Shown: piece after piece, positions 55,379-64,000 of the stretch
Layout: every line of letters starts with the position of its first letter
Numbering within the stretch: position 1 is the stretch's first letter
Program-made: the position numbers and the translations under genes
Assembly (NCBI GenBank): GCA_026537415.1
Contig: JAFNMF010000001.1
Span: 241,572 to 305,571 of the forward strand
Direction: 5' to 3'
DNA from: Acetobacteraceae bacterium B3987
GTDB taxonomy: Bacteria; Pseudomonadota; Alphaproteobacteria; Acetobacterales; Acetobacteraceae
Length of the DNA: 64,000 nucleotides
The notes under the pieces: model-generated
What the model was told of the DNA's origin: nothing
Database searches by the model: none
The model's input: only the letters and a program-made list of their open reading frames with translations

Positions 55379-58300
55379 TTACCGGTTCAGAAATCCGTCA
55401 ATATCCTCCAACGCCTCGCTCAGTGGTAGCCGCTGGATGGGCACGCCATCCGGGAAGGCTGAGAGCAGGCGTGAGGGCATGCGGCTGTCCAGAATGACGA
55501 ACACGCCCCGGTCATCAGCCCGGCGGATGAGCCGCCCGAAGGCCTGTTGCAGGCGCATCCGGGTGATGAGGTCGTCATAATCACCCGGTCTGCCGCCGGA
55601 GAGATGGCGGCGGCGTTCCCGGTGAAGTATGTCGGGCCGGGGCCAAGGGGTGCGCTCCATCACCACCATGCGGAGGGCTTCACCGGGGACATCCACACCA
55701 TCCCGCATGGCATCTGTTCCCAGAAGGCAGCTATTGGTCTCGGTACGGAAGACATCCACCAGCGTGGAGTTGTTCATGGCGTCAATATGCTGGGCGTAAA
55801 GGGGGATGTTTTTCATCCCCAGTTTTTCATGAATACGGTGGTGAACCTCTTTCAGGCGGCGGATGGCCGTGAAAAGCCCTAAGGCCCCACCATTGGCGAC
55901 TTCAAACAGGGCCTGAAAGGCCTGTGCCTGTATGGCAGCCTCTCTGGAAACATCCGTGATGATGTAGGCTCGTGTCTGGTGAGCGTAATCAAAAGGACTC
56001 ATCAGAGCGGCCCGCATGGGGGGCTTGAGGAAGTGCCCCGTGCCCAGACGCCGCTCGGCTTTTTCCCATCCGGCTTCCCCGTCTTCCTCCGGGCTGCGGT
56101 CCCGCAATGTGGCTGAAGTGATGAGCAGTCCATGTGTGGTGCTCTGCAACGCACTGGCGAAGGGAATGGTCGGGTCCAGCCAGTGGCGGTTCAGGGCAAT
56201 GTCGTGCCCTTCCTGCAAAAGCCGTGTGGCAGGCAGAGGTTCACGACGGATGAAGTCGACATAGGTGGGCAGGCTCCTCTGGGCGATCGGCTGGTCCATG
56301 ATGGCCCGCAACATGCTGATCCAGCCCTGAAGACGGGAGAGGGCACGGCGGTACAGGCTGCGGATGGTGCCTTCCAGCCTTTGCTGGAAGCTGGTGTCTG
56401 GGTCTTCTTCCTGTTCTTCCAGAGCGTCCTGAAGCTGCCTGATGATCTGGTCCAGTGGGGTCACGATGTCCTGAAGGGCCGTAAGAAGAGCCTCGGCTCG
56501 GTCCCGTAAGGGGGCAGGGATGGGGTGCAGGTCACATTCCTGCCGTGCGTAATGGCCCTGCTCGCCCCGTGTCTGCATCTGTATTTCGGTGATGCGGGCA
56601 TCAAGATGCATGTCCAGCATCTGGAGGAAGTCTTCGGCAGGCTGGGCCGGTGGGGCTTCCTCTATGGTGTCGAGGGAAAAGGTTTCTTCATCCTCCTCTT
56701 CGGCAGGTGGATCGGGAATATCGTCTTCGGTTGGAGACATGTCTGCGGGTTGTGGAGCGAGACGGGCCTGTCGGGCATCATGCAGGCGGCCACTCCAGCC
56801 GGGGCGTGGCAGTCCCTTCTGTGTGGCATATACAAGGTCCTGAAGGGCATCCCTGAGGGATGGAAGACGCTCCATCAGGTCTTCCATACGACGCATCAGC
56901 CCACGGGCACGGGAGCGTCCTCCCTCGGCCCCCAGTATCCAGCGGCGCAGATCAGCGGCTTCCAGCCCGGAAAAGACCAGCGAGAAGGCACTGTCAGCCG
57001 CATCGGGAATATGGTGGCCTTCATCAAAGACATAGCGGGTAGGGATTCCATTCTCATCGGCCAGATTGCCGGGGGCGAGTTCCTGCGGCAGCATGGCGTT
57101 CCATGCGGCCTGAGACAGGACAAGCGCATGGTTGGCAATGACGAACTGGGCGTGCTGGGCACGGCGTATGCCATGTTCGATGAAGCAGCTCTGATAATGA
57201 GGGCAGGCGGAATGGATGCATTCCCCCCGTCGGTCAGCAATCATGTTCAGCAGCCCATGCTGGAAGAGGTCGCCAAACCAGCCGGGGAGGTCCCCGCCCA
57301 TCAGGTCACCATCTTCCGTGGTTTCAGCCCAGAGGGAGAGAAAGACCAGAGGGATGAGGCCATGCTGCCCCTGTGGCGGGCGGTTGAGCAGGGTCGTGGT
57401 GATGTCTTCCAGATTCAGCAGGCAGAGATAGTTTTCCCGCCCTTTGCGGATGACGGCGAGCTCATGCCGTTTTGTCGGGTCTGGGTAGAGGCGGGTCAGT
57501 TCCTGTTCAATCTGCCGTTGCAGATGGCGTGTGTAGGTGCTGACCCAGACGGCCCCGTCATTCTTTTCAGCCCAGAGGCTGGCGGGGGCGATATAGCCCA
57601 TTGTCTTGCCCGTGCCTGTTCCGGCTTCGGCCAGCATGATGTTGGGGGCATTGGCAACGTCACGGGGAGTGAAGGCATAGCTGGCGGCAGACGCAAAATC
57701 AGCTTGACCGGGACGGGGTTCGGCATGCTGGCCCAGCAGGGCGGAGAGACGTCTGCGGGCTTCTTGCTGGCTGACGGGCTTGCTCCCTGCGGGGGAACGG
57801 GGTGCCCGTTCTTCCCACTGGGGCAGGCGTTTCCATATCCGTAGAGCATCTACTTCCTTTGCCCGGTTGGGGCGTGCCGTGCTTTCCGGGGCGGGAAGGG
57901 CGTCTTGTACGATATCGTGCCAGCTCCACCCGGTCTGCTGCAATGTGGGGAGCAGACGATGGAGCGTAGCAATTTTCTGGGCGGATTGCCCTGCTAGTTC
58001 ATCAAGAAGATGCTGGGCAATCCTGTAAAGGATGTCAGCCTGTAGGGGGGCTGTGTCGTCCGGGGTGATGAGCTTCAGCTCAAGGGCAAGGCCACGGGCG
58101 GTCGGGGTGACATTGCGGGCAGGGTGGACGAGCAGGAAGAGTTCCAGAAGGTCCAACCACGGAGCGGGGGGTGGCTCGGGGGGGAGTTCCAGCAGACGGA
58201 GTGTGGCTGGCCCATGAATGAGTAGCGGCGGAGGAAGCTGACGGAGCGTGTCCCGGACTTCGGAAAGGGGAATGTCCAGCACCTCACCATCAGGCGTGAT

Positions 58301-58381
58301 GAGGGAGGAAAGGCCATGCCGTGCGATCAGGGCCGGAGCGTCAAAGAAGGAGCGGAACAGGCTGGACATGTCCAGACTCAT
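55379..58381 (-). CDS. DinG/XPD-like ATP-dependent DNA helicase
   Basis: A 1000-residue superfamily 2 helicase of the DinG/YoaA group. Walker A is AGTGTGKTMGY (about residue 257), the DEAH box reads FDEGHHI, and the C-terminal motif LQQAFGRLIRRADDRG is motif VI. Cysteines spaced like the XPD iron-sulfur cluster are seen in YLCLLNL and ECIHSACPHYQSC. The first 230 residues form an extra N-terminal domain. An acidic stretch (about 560-590, many D and E) lies in the middle. The role is probably DNA repair or R-loop removal. No overlap with lysK, which diverges 95 bases away. Confidence 0.9.
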   Translation of the reverse strand: MSLDMSSLFRSFFDAPALIARHGLSSLITPDGEVLDIPLSEVRDTLRQLPPPLLIHGPATLRLLELPPEPPPAPWLDLLELFLLVHPARNVTPTARGLALELKLITPDDTAPLQADILYRIAQHLLDELAGQSAQKIATLHRLLPTLQQTGWSWHDIVQDALPAPESTARPNRAKEVDALRIWKRLPQWEERAPRSPAGSKPVSQQEARRRLSALLGQHAEPRPGQADFASAASYAFTPRDVANAPNIMLAEAGTGTGKTMGYIAPASLWAEKNDGAVWVSTYTRHLQRQIEQELTRLYPDPTKRHELAVIRKGRENYLCLLNLEDITTTLLNRPPQGQHGLIPLVFLSLWAETTEDGDLMGGDLPGWFGDLFQHGLLNMIADRRGECIHSACPHYQSCFIEHGIRRAQHAQFVIANHALVLSQAAWNAMLPQELAPGNLADENGIPTRYVFDEGHHIPDAADSAFSLVFSGLEAADLRRWILGAEGGRSRARGLMRRMEDLMERLPSLRDALQDLVYATQKGLPRPGWSGRLHDARQARLAPQPADMSPTEDDIPDPPAEEEDEETFSLDTIEEAPPAQPAEDFLQMLDMHLDARITEIQMQTRGEQGHYARQECDLHPIPAPLRDRAEALLTALQDIVTPLDQIIRQLQDALEEQEEDPDTSFQQRLEGTIRSLYRRALSRLQGWISMLRAIMDQPIAQRSLPTYVDFIRREPLPATRLLQEGHDIALNRHWLDPTIPFASALQSTTHGLLITSATLRDRSPEEDGEAGWEKAERRLGTGHFLKPPMRAALMSPFDYAHQTRAYIITDVSREAAIQAQAFQALFEVANGGALGLFTAIRRLKEVHHRIHEKLGMKNIPLYAQHIDAMNNSTLVDVFRTETNSCLLGTDAMRDGVDVPGEALRMVVMERTPWPRPDILHRERRRHLSGGRPGDYDDLITRMRLQQAFGRLIRRADDRGVFVILDSRMPSRLLSAFPDGVPIQRLPLSEALEDIDGFLNR

Positions 58382-58476
58382 ACACAGGAAGGCCCCCGCC
58401 TGCGAGGGGGAAAGCAGCGGACGGAATGCCTGAATACTTGACCAGAGGGGGGAGGGTTCATAATTAACATGGTCTT

Positions 58477-60105
58477 ATGCAGAAAAAAACGCCTTCTCCC
58501 CAGAATGATTCGTCCCTCCCCAAGCTTTGGCCGTTTGAGGAAGCCCGCAAACTGGCCGCCCGTGTGGCAGACAGGGACCCTAGTAAACCGGTTCTGATGG
58601 AGACAGGCTACGGCCCTTCCGGCCTGCCTCATATCGGCACATTTGGTGAGGTCGCCCGGACGACATGGGTGCGGCAGGCATTCCAGAAGCTGACAGGTCG
58701 TAAGACGCGCCTGCTGGCTTTCTCTGATGATATGGACGCTCTACGCAAGGTGCCGGGGAATGTGCCGCAGCAGGAGATGCTGGCAGAGCATCTGGGGCTG
58801 CCGCTCTCCCGTATTCCCGATCCATTCGGTACGCATGAGAGCTTTGCCGCTCACAATAACGCCCGTCTGCGGCAGTTCCTTGATGCGTTCGGCTTTGATT
58901 ACGAATTCGCATCTGCCACGGATTATTACACATCCGGCATTTTCGATGCAGCCCTGAAGCGTGTTCTGGAAGAACATGATCGCATCATCGAAGTGATCGC
59001 TCCCACGCTGGGCAAAGAACGCCGTGCGACCTATTCCCCTGTGCTGCCCATTCATCCTGAGACGGGCCAGGTCATGCAGGTGCCCATCATCAGTGTGAAC
59101 CCGGATGCTGGAACGGTTGTCTGGAAGGATGAGGACGGAAAGAGCTTTGAAACGTCCGTCTATGGCGGTCAGGCCAAGATGCAGTGGAAGGCCGACTGGG
59201 CCATGCGTTGGTATGCGCTGGGTGTCGATTATGAAATGTCCGGCAAGGACCTCATCGACAGTGTGAAGCTGTCTTCCAAGATTTGCCGTATCCTTGGCGG
59301 TGAGCCGCCGCTGAACCTGACTTATGAGCTGTTTCTTGATGCCAACGGGCAGAAAATCAGCAAGTCCAAGGGGAATGGTCTTTCTGTTGAGGAATGGCTG
59401 CGTTACGGTCCTGCGGAGAGTCTGGCGCACTACATGTTCCAGCAGCCGACCCGTGCTAAGCGGCTTTATACGGACATGATTCCGAGAGCGACGGATGAAT
59501 ATCTTGCCCTCGTGCAGAAAGGCGAGCAGCAGAGCGCAGAAGAGTTCCTGTCCAACCCGGTATGGTTTGTTCATGAAGGCACGCTGCGCCCGCAAGATAC
59601 CAGTCCGGTATCTTTCACGGCTCTTCTGAATCTGGCCAGTGTGGCGAATGCCCGTGAGGTGGAAACACTTTGGAAGTTTTTGCGGCGTTATGATTCCAGT
59701 TTGTCGCCAGAAACACACCCCTATGTGGCACAGCTGGTCCAGCACGCTCTGGATTACTTCAATGAGCGTGTCCGTCCGACTAAGGTATTCCGCGCCCCGA
59801 CAGAGACAGAGCGTAAGGGGCTAGAAGACCTTGCGGCAACACTGAAGACCGTGCCGGAAAATGCCAGCCCGGATGATGTGCAGAATGTCGTCTTCGAGGT
59901 CGGTAAACGCTACTTCGCCAAGCCGGAACTGCGGTCTTGGTTCGGCTGTCTGTATGAGGTGCTGCTTGGCCAGAAGGAAGGGCCTCGCTTCGGCATCTTT
60001 GCGGCCCTGTTTGGGCTGAAAGAGACTATTGCCCTTATCGATGAGGCTCTAGCCCGCCCTGTTGAGCCGGCTGAAGAGGCCGTGGCGAAGGAGGGCCGAG
60101 GCTAA
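58477..60105 (+). CDS. lysK: lysyl-tRNA synthetase, class I
   Basis: Charges tRNA-Lys. This is the archaeal-type class I enzyme found in alphaproteobacteria and spirochaetes, in place of the class II LysRS. It has 542 residues. The first signature is GPSGLPHIGTFGE (residues 46-58, replacing HIGH), and the second is KISKSKG (293-299). No class II lysS is in the window. The start lacks a good ribosome site. It is followed after 3 bases by an MprF-like gene, which would use Lys-tRNA in its full form. Confidence 0.96.
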   Translation: MQKKTPSPQNDSSLPKLWPFEEARKLAARVADRDPSKPVLMETGYGPSGLPHIGTFGEVARTTWVRQAFQKLTGRKTRLLAFSDDMDALRKVPGNVPQQEMLAEHLGLPLSRIPDPFGTHESFAAHNNARLRQFLDAFGFDYEFASATDYYTSGIFDAALKRVLEEHDRIIEVIAPTLGKERRATYSPVLPIHPETGQVMQVPIISVNPDAGTVVWKDEDGKSFETSVYGGQAKMQWKADWAMRWYALGVDYEMSGKDLIDSVKLSSKICRILGGEPPLNLTYELFLDANGQKISKSKGNGLSVEEWLRYGPAESLAHYMFQQPTRAKRLYTDMIPRATDEYLALVQKGEQQSAEEFLSNPVWFVHEGTLRPQDTSPVSFTALLNLASVANAREVETLWKFLRRYDSSLSPETHPYVAQLVQHALDYFNERVRPTKVFRAPTETERKGLEDLAATLKTVPENASPDDVQNVVFEVGKRYFAKPELRSWFGCLYEVLLGQKEGPRFGIFAALFGLKETIALIDEALARPVEPAEEAVAKEGRG

Positions 60106-60108
60106 AGC

Positions 60109-62151
60109 ATGACGGATCCCTCCGGTGTGCCGGATAGTGCGGAGACCGCTTCGCCGCCTTCTTATGGAGGGCGGCTGAGGCGTCTGCTGACACGCCTGCC
60201 TGCACTGGTGGGGCTGGTTTTGCTGATTGTTGCCGGTCTGGTGATCTGGCGTGAGCTTCAGCATCTTTCCCTTCAGCAGGTGATGGGTGGGATTCATGCC
60301 ATTCCGACATCGGCTTTATGGAAGGGGGCCGGGGCCACGGTTCTCTCTTATGCCGTTCTGTCTTTTTATGACGGTCTGGCTTGCCTGCACGTAAAGGCGG
60401 GTATTTCATGGGGACGGGCCGCCTTTGTGGCGTTCTGCTCCTATGTTCTCTCCCATAATCTGGGATGCGCTGCTATTTCCGGCACGGCCGTGCGGTACAG
60501 GCTGTACCGTAATTGGGGTGTACCGGGGATCAAGATTGCGGCTATCGTAGCCTTTTGTTCGGTCACTTATTGGTTGGGGATGCTGGGGCTTGTGGGATTC
60601 ATCCTGTTGTCTCAGCCGGGTATTATTCCTTACGTTCGTCATGTCCCGTATTGGGTGACGAATATGGGGGGCGCGGGTTGTTTTGCGGTCCTGTTGGCTT
60701 ATGTGCTTCTGCCCTGCTGGAAGCAGGAAATCCGTATTTATAAATGGACATTACGTTTTCCAGACTGGCGGATTGGGTTGGGGCAAATCCTATCCAGCAT
60801 GGCGGACATGTCTGCCACGGCTCTGATTGCATGGTGTGTGCTGGATACATTGCCAAATGGGAGCAGCCTGACATTCGGTGGCTTTCTGGCCATTTATATC
60901 GGGGCCTATACGGCGGGACTTCTAGCCAATGTGCCGGGCGGGTTGGGGGTGTTCGACAGTACCATGCTGCTCGCCCTCTCACCGTGGTTTTCCGTCCCCC
61001 ATATCATGGCGGGTATTCTGGTTTTCCGGCTATTTTATTACATTATTCCTCTGCTTCTAGCGGGGGCCATGTTTGCCGGGCATGAGCTGTTCATAAAGGG
61101 TGCCCCTCTGCTGGCCCGCTTCGGCAAGACGGTGGAACATAGTCAGAGCCTACGTTCGTCCGAAGCGGATTTCGCAACGGTTGTGGCTACGGGCAGTCAG
61201 GCCATGCTGGGCATCGTCATTGTGGTCTATGCCCTCTTGGCACCCTTGCCCCGGTTTCATTCTTTTTGGGAGGCAGTTATCCTTCAGGGGGCGGCTTTTC
61301 TGCTTACCCTCATTGGGGTGATGCTCGTTGGCCTATCTCTGGGGCTATCCCAAAGGGTTGCATTGGCGTGGCGGCTCTCGGTCGGGGCTCTTTATGCTAC
61401 ATTGGTGATATTGGCCGTGCGGCAGGCTCATTGGCTGGCTTTTGTTGTGGTGTTGGCCGTTTTGCTCGTGCTTTTGCCGTTCCGTAAGAATTATTACCGT
61501 CAGGCTTATTGGCGGGTTGAGCCGTTTTCTCCGTTTATTCTAGCACCATTTTCGCTGTGGCTGTGCGGTCTCGCTGGGGTCAGTTGGATCGCGCGGCAAC
61601 GCCATCTCGGGCATGTCTGGTGGCGGTCGATGGTCTATGATGCCCATACGGCTGTAGGGCGTTGGTTTTTGGGAGGGGCGGCACTCTGCTGCGTCCTAGG
61701 CCTCTGGCTAGCATTGCGGAAGACACGGATTCATATCCTGCCGTGGAATATGGATACTCGTGTGCATTATGCCTGTCTTCAGGAAGCAGGTTTTGCCCTG
61801 TCCTTGCCATTAGAACGTCTCTTCGTACCGGATGGTATGCTGATGGATGCAACGGGCAAGGCCGCTTGTGCTGTCGTCCAATTGAAACCGTTCCTGCTGT
61901 CGGAGCCGGTTTTGTTGTGTCTGGGAGGTGCCGTAGGCGCACGGGGGTGGCGGAGTGGTGCTGTATGGCGTTTGCGGGATTATGCTGTGCAGGAGGGGTG
62001 TCAGCTTGCCGTCCTTCAGTATGGGGCACGGCAAGCTGACATTTATGCTTCTTTTGGTCTCGGGTTATTCTCCCTCGAAGCTGATGACGGATGGTTCCTT
62101 GTTTGCCGTCCGGAAGATTACCACGCCCTGAAACTGTTGCTTGGCCTTTAG
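60109..62151 (+). CDS. MprF-like membrane protein with shortened synthase domain
   Basis: A 680-residue protein. Residues about 28-525 are hydrophobic, with 12-14 helices resembling the flippase part of MprF (lysylphosphatidylglycerol synthase). Residues about 537-680 look like only the first of the two GNAT-like halves of the usual synthase domain (LFVPDGMLMDATGKAACAVV onward, matching the family region before WRFRELA). Full MprF is about 850 residues. The second half, which holds the catalytic site for lysyl transfer, is missing, and the gene ends in an orderly TAG that overlaps the next stop. It may flip lipids but not make Lys-PG. The gene follows lysK by 3 bases; GAGG precedes the ATG. 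Confidence 0.72.
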   Translation: MTDPSGVPDSAETASPPSYGGRLRRLLTRLPALVGLVLLIVAGLVIWRELQHLSLQQVMGGIHAIPTSALWKGAGATVLSYAVLSFYDGLACLHVKAGISWGRAAFVAFCSYVLSHNLGCAAISGTAVRYRLYRNWGVPGIKIAAIVAFCSVTYWLGMLGLVGFILLSQPGIIPYVRHVPYWVTNMGGAGCFAVLLAYVLLPCWKQEIRIYKWTLRFPDWRIGLGQILSSMADMSATALIAWCVLDTLPNGSSLTFGGFLAIYIGAYTAGLLANVPGGLGVFDSTMLLALSPWFSVPHIMAGILVFRLFYYIIPLLLAGAMFAGHELFIKGAPLLARFGKTVEHSQSLRSSEADFATVVATGSQAMLGIVIVVYALLAPLPRFHSFWEAVILQGAAFLLTLIGVMLVGLSLGLSQRVALAWRLSVGALYATLVILAVRQAHWLAFVVVLAVLLVLLPFRKNYYRQAYWRVEPFSPFILAPFSLWLCGLAGVSWIARQRHLGHVWWRSMVYDAHTAVGRWFLGGAALCCVLGLWLALRKTRIHILPWNMDTRVHYACLQEAGFALSLPLERLFVPDGMLMDATGKAACAVVQLKPFLLSEPVLLCLGGAVGARGWRSGAVWRLRDYAVQEGCQLAVLQYGARQADIYASFGLGLFSLEADDGWFLVCRPEDYHALKLLLGL

Positions 62152-62738
62152 AAGAGTTCGTCTTCTTCACCGAGGGAAGACGCGAGTGGTGGTTGGATGA
62201 ATTCCGGTCCGGCCATGTAGTTTTCCAGAAGGCGGAGATGCGTGCCGCCACTGGCAGGTAGATGCTCCATTAGACTTATATGATCCACCATCATCTCGGA
62301 GCTGTGGAACAGGTTGTGACGTTGTATCCACGGGATGAGATCGGTTGGTGATGCTGGTGCCAATCGGGCGACTGTCAGTTCTGGTACGACAGTGCGGCGG
62401 GGTGAGGGAAAGCCGGCCCGACCGAGTGTAGTGGCAAGACGCTTCTGCAAAGCAAGAACTGGCTGTTGCGGTGTGACACCAACTGTCAGCCGGTCTTCCA
62501 TATCCCCCATCTGATGAGCCACCTGATGTAGGGCCAGAGGGAATGGTTCCCATCGCAGATGGGAGAGGGCCATATCCAGCTCCTCCAGTTGATGACGACT
62601 GGAGAGGTGGCCGAGGTGCTGGAGAGGAATCAGGCTCTGTTCTGCTGGTATCCAATGGACATCATCCAGACTGCCACGCAACAGGCCGAGTTCAGCCTGA
62701 AGGGTAGAGGAGAGTGTGATGGCGAGGGAAAGGTTCAT
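62148..62738 (-). CDS. 2H-phosphoesterase (ThpR / RNA ligase-like) fold protein lacking catalytic histidines
   Basis: A 196-residue protein whose layout follows RNA 2',3'-cyclic phosphodiesterase ThpR: an N-terminal LSLAITL strand, VHWIPAEQSLIPLQHLGHLSS where NLHLTLAFLGEV would stand, and VVPELTVARL where PHITLLR would stand. By this alignment the first HxT becomes LIP and the second becomes ELT, so both catalytic histidines are lost. GGGAGG precedes the ATG, and codon use is ordinary, so it is expressed rather than decayed. The stop overlaps the MprF-like gene's stop. The role is unknown; RNA or nucleotide binding is one possibility. Confidence 0.6.
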   Translation of the reverse strand: MNLSLAITLSSTLQAELGLLRGSLDDVHWIPAEQSLIPLQHLGHLSSRHQLEELDMALSHLRWEPFPLALHQVAHQMGDMEDRLTVGVTPQQPVLALQKRLATTLGRAGFPSPRRTVVPELTVARLAPASPTDLIPWIQRHNLFHSSEMMVDHISLMEHLPASGGTHLRLLENYMAGPEFIQPPLASSLGEEDELF

Positions 62739-62798
62739 ACAGACCTCCCGCAGAAAGGGAGATTAACAAAAAGAAAGTCGAGGGGTGGCTCGCGCCTT

Positions 62799-62824
62799 CT
62801 TGACTTGAGAGAAAACTACCCCAC
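62799..62824 (+). promoter_or_regulatory. heat-shock-type promoter for the Bax-inhibitor-1 gene
   Basis: CTTGAC, 14 bases, then CCCCAC resembles the E. coli sigma-32 pattern CTTGAA-N13/14-CCCCAT. It lies about 70 bases before the ATG. The spacing differs from the groES site. Confidence 0.4.
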
Positions 62825-62894
62825 ATCTTACGGAAACGATAGGGGGGTAGGCCGTGTAGGTCTGCTCCTAGGTTTTCCGCAGTAAGTGGGTGTT

Positions 62895-63659
62895 ATGGCT
62901 TTCCATTCCAATTTTGAGACGACACGAGGGCAGGCAGCTGCCGCTTTTGATGCAGGCCTGCGGGCTTATATGCTGCGTGTTTATAACTGGATGGCTCTCG
63001 CTTTGGCGTTGACGGGTGTAACGGCTTATGCCGTGGTTCATACGTCGCTCCGGGCACTGTTCTTTCATGTCGTGCAGCGGGGCGATGTTTTTGCACTGGC
63101 TCCAACTGGCTTGGGGATGGTGAGTATCTTTGCACCTCTGGCTTTCGTGCTGGTTCTGTCTTTTGGTGTGAACCGTCTTTCCCGCTCTACGGTGCAGCTG
63201 CTGTTCCTGCTCTTCAGCGTGGTGATGGGTGTCAGCATGGCGTCTCTGCTGCTGGCTTATACTGGAGCTTCAGTTGTCCGCACCTTTTTTATTACAGCCT
63301 CTCTTTATGGGGTGATGTCTCTTTGGGGATATGTGACAAACCGGTCTCTGATGGGTTTCGGGTCTTTTCTGACGATGGGACTGGTCGGGCTGATGATTGC
63401 ATCTCTGGTCAACATGTTCCTTCCCGCTCATGGCCTGACGGTGCTGATTTCTTTTGTCGGGGTGCTGGTGTTCACGGGGCTGACGGCTTATGATACCCAG
63501 CGCATCAAGTTTTCCTATCAGCAATATGCAGCGGTTCTTCCCGCAGATGAGATGGGGAAGATGGGGGTTTATGATGCCCTGTCGATGTATTTAAATTTTG
63601 TGAATCTCTTTCAGCTGCTGCTTCAGTTTACAGGGACACGGTCTGATGGGCGTGATTGA
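62895..63659 (+). CDS. Bax inhibitor-1 / YccA family membrane protein
   Basis: A 254-residue inner-membrane protein with seven hydrophobic helices (about 27-45, 60-80, 85-105, 113-133, 143-163, 168-188, 205-225). It has the family motif region ALTAYDTQRIKFSY near the C-terminus (residues about 190-205, starting TGLTAYDTQRIK). E. coli YccA interacts with FtsH and modulates membrane-protein turnover; others act as pH-dependent calcium channels. The start is the ATG of MAFHSNF; a GTG 9 bases upstream is possible. It diverges from the 2H-like gene. Confidence 0.93.
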   Translation: MAFHSNFETTRGQAAAAFDAGLRAYMLRVYNWMALALALTGVTAYAVVHTSLRALFFHVVQRGDVFALAPTGLGMVSIFAPLAFVLVLSFGVNRLSRSTVQLLFLLFSVVMGVSMASLLLAYTGASVVRTFFITASLYGVMSLWGYVTNRSLMGFGSFLTMGLVGLMIASLVNMFLPAHGLTVLISFVGVLVFTGLTAYDTQRIKFSYQQYAAVLPADEMGKMGVYDALSMYLNFVNLFQLLLQFTGTRSDGRD

Positions 63660-64000
63660 GATTGAATGAGTCGGGTTTGTACCTGAATATGGAAAGGGCC
63701 TTCGGGCCCTTTTTTGTTGCGATTTTTTGCGATTGAAAAGAAAATGAAAAATTAAATGGATGTGTTCTTGTTTTGAGTAATTTTATGGTGTTTTCTGAGA
63801 AATGGCAGATAACCGGTCTTTCTTTAAAAAAGACCTATGGGGTTCTTTTTTTTTATGAGGATTGCCCCCTTGTAATCTCCGTTATTCAGGCTGAATAAAG
63901 TGGTCGGCACTGGGGTCTCAGGGCCCCATATTTCATATTGAGTAAGGAGGGAGTTCCCTTCTGTTGTCAGGATACGAACGGGAAAGGCACATATAAGATG
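63660..64000. other. AT-rich intergenic region at the window end
   Basis: After the terminator at 63693, about 280 bases show no supported gene. A 37-codon frame at 63785-63898 exists without a ribosome site and looks like chance. An AT-rich hairpin ggtcttt / aaagacc lies at 63815-63835, and a run of ten T is near 63850. The sequence TAAGGAGGG near 63944 has no start codon at a suitable distance. A gene probably starts beyond the edge. Confidence 0.5.
63693..63716 (+). terminator. intrinsic terminator after the Bax-inhibitor-1 gene
   Basis: An 8-bp stem aaagggcc / ggcccttt with a TTCG tetraloop is followed by TTTT, 34 bases after the stop codon. Confidence 0.9.

Noticed and set aside
56525-57844. 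Open frame of 439 codons opposite the helicase gene
   Set aside because: It covers the helicase Walker and cysteine motifs on the other strand and has no features of its own.
63785-63898. 37-codon frame after the Bax-inhibitor-1 gene
   Set aside because: No ribosome-binding site, AT-rich codons unlike the neighbours, and it overlaps a T-run and hairpin.

Overview
The window looks like a piece of an alphaproteobacterial chromosome, most likely an acetic acid bacterium (Acetobacteraceae, of the Gluconobacter/Saccharibacter/Bombella kind). This rests on remembered resemblance of the proteins, on moderate GC with short intergenic gaps, and on alphaproteobacterial gene groupings (mutS-glnD, a secB/Tim44/mltA/smr neighbourhood, class I lysyl-tRNA synthetase, pmtA). 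The genus is not established. I see no rRNA, tRNA, CRISPR array, insertion sequence, phage or plasmid genes. It is a dense, mostly housekeeping region of about 48 genes in short operons, many separated by clear bidirectional terminators.

Layout. 0-6.4 kb: glutamate synthase gltD-gltB. 6.4-15.3 kb: oligoendopeptidase pepF, a COQ8/AarF-type kinase-like protein, uvrB, an aldose 1-epimerase-like protein, greB, glutathione synthetase gshB and two small unknown genes. 15.4-18.6 kb: pmtA, a degenerate cytochrome oxidase subunit I-like protein, heme O synthase ctaB and a 36-codon CoxF-like gene. 18.6-23.8 kb, minus strand: a Tim44-domain protein, PmbA/TldE, an M16 peptidase and thrC. 23.8-29.1 kb: an iron locus in which a PepSY membrane protein and a DUF3325/royal-jelly-type beta-propeller fusion diverge from a TonB-dependent siderophore receptor, with a Fur-like box in front of each side. 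29.1-39.6 kb: glnD, mutS, msrC, murJ, glutathione peroxidase, gpsA and tsaD. 39.6-45.7 kb: hemC-hemD, secB, then a Tim44-like adaptor, mltA, an orphan DNA methyltransferase and an Smr protein. 45.7-48.9 kb: an iron-complex ABC importer behind a third Fur-like box. 48.9-53 kb: galE, hemF, mtnP and an atypical short-chain dehydrogenase. 53-55.3 kb: groES-groEL behind a heat-shock-type promoter. 55.4-63.7 kb: a DinG/XPD-like helicase, lysK, a shortened MprF-like protein, a 2H-phosphoesterase-like protein without its catalytic histidines, and a Bax-inhibitor-1 family protein.

How the genes fit together. Iron uptake (TonB receptor, PepSY protein, ABC importer), tetrapyrrole synthesis (hemC, hemD, hemF), heme O synthesis (ctaB) and a heme-protein relic form one theme. 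Nitrogen assimilation (gltBD, glnD), envelope work (murJ, mltA, pmtA, MprF-like, secB) and protein or DNA quality control (groESL, pepF, M16, uvrB, mutS) form others.

Most interesting leads: (1) the COX1-like protein next to ctaB, which appears to keep the low-spin heme ligands but has lost most of the heme-copper centre; (2) the DUF3325-propeller fusion in a Fur-type operon; (3) an MprF-like protein that lacks the second half of its synthase domain and sits 3 bases after lysyl-tRNA synthetase; (4) the apparently inactive RNA-ligase-like 2H protein; (5) an orphan SPPY-type DNA methyltransferase inside an envelope-gene operon. All alignments were made by eye from memory of the families.
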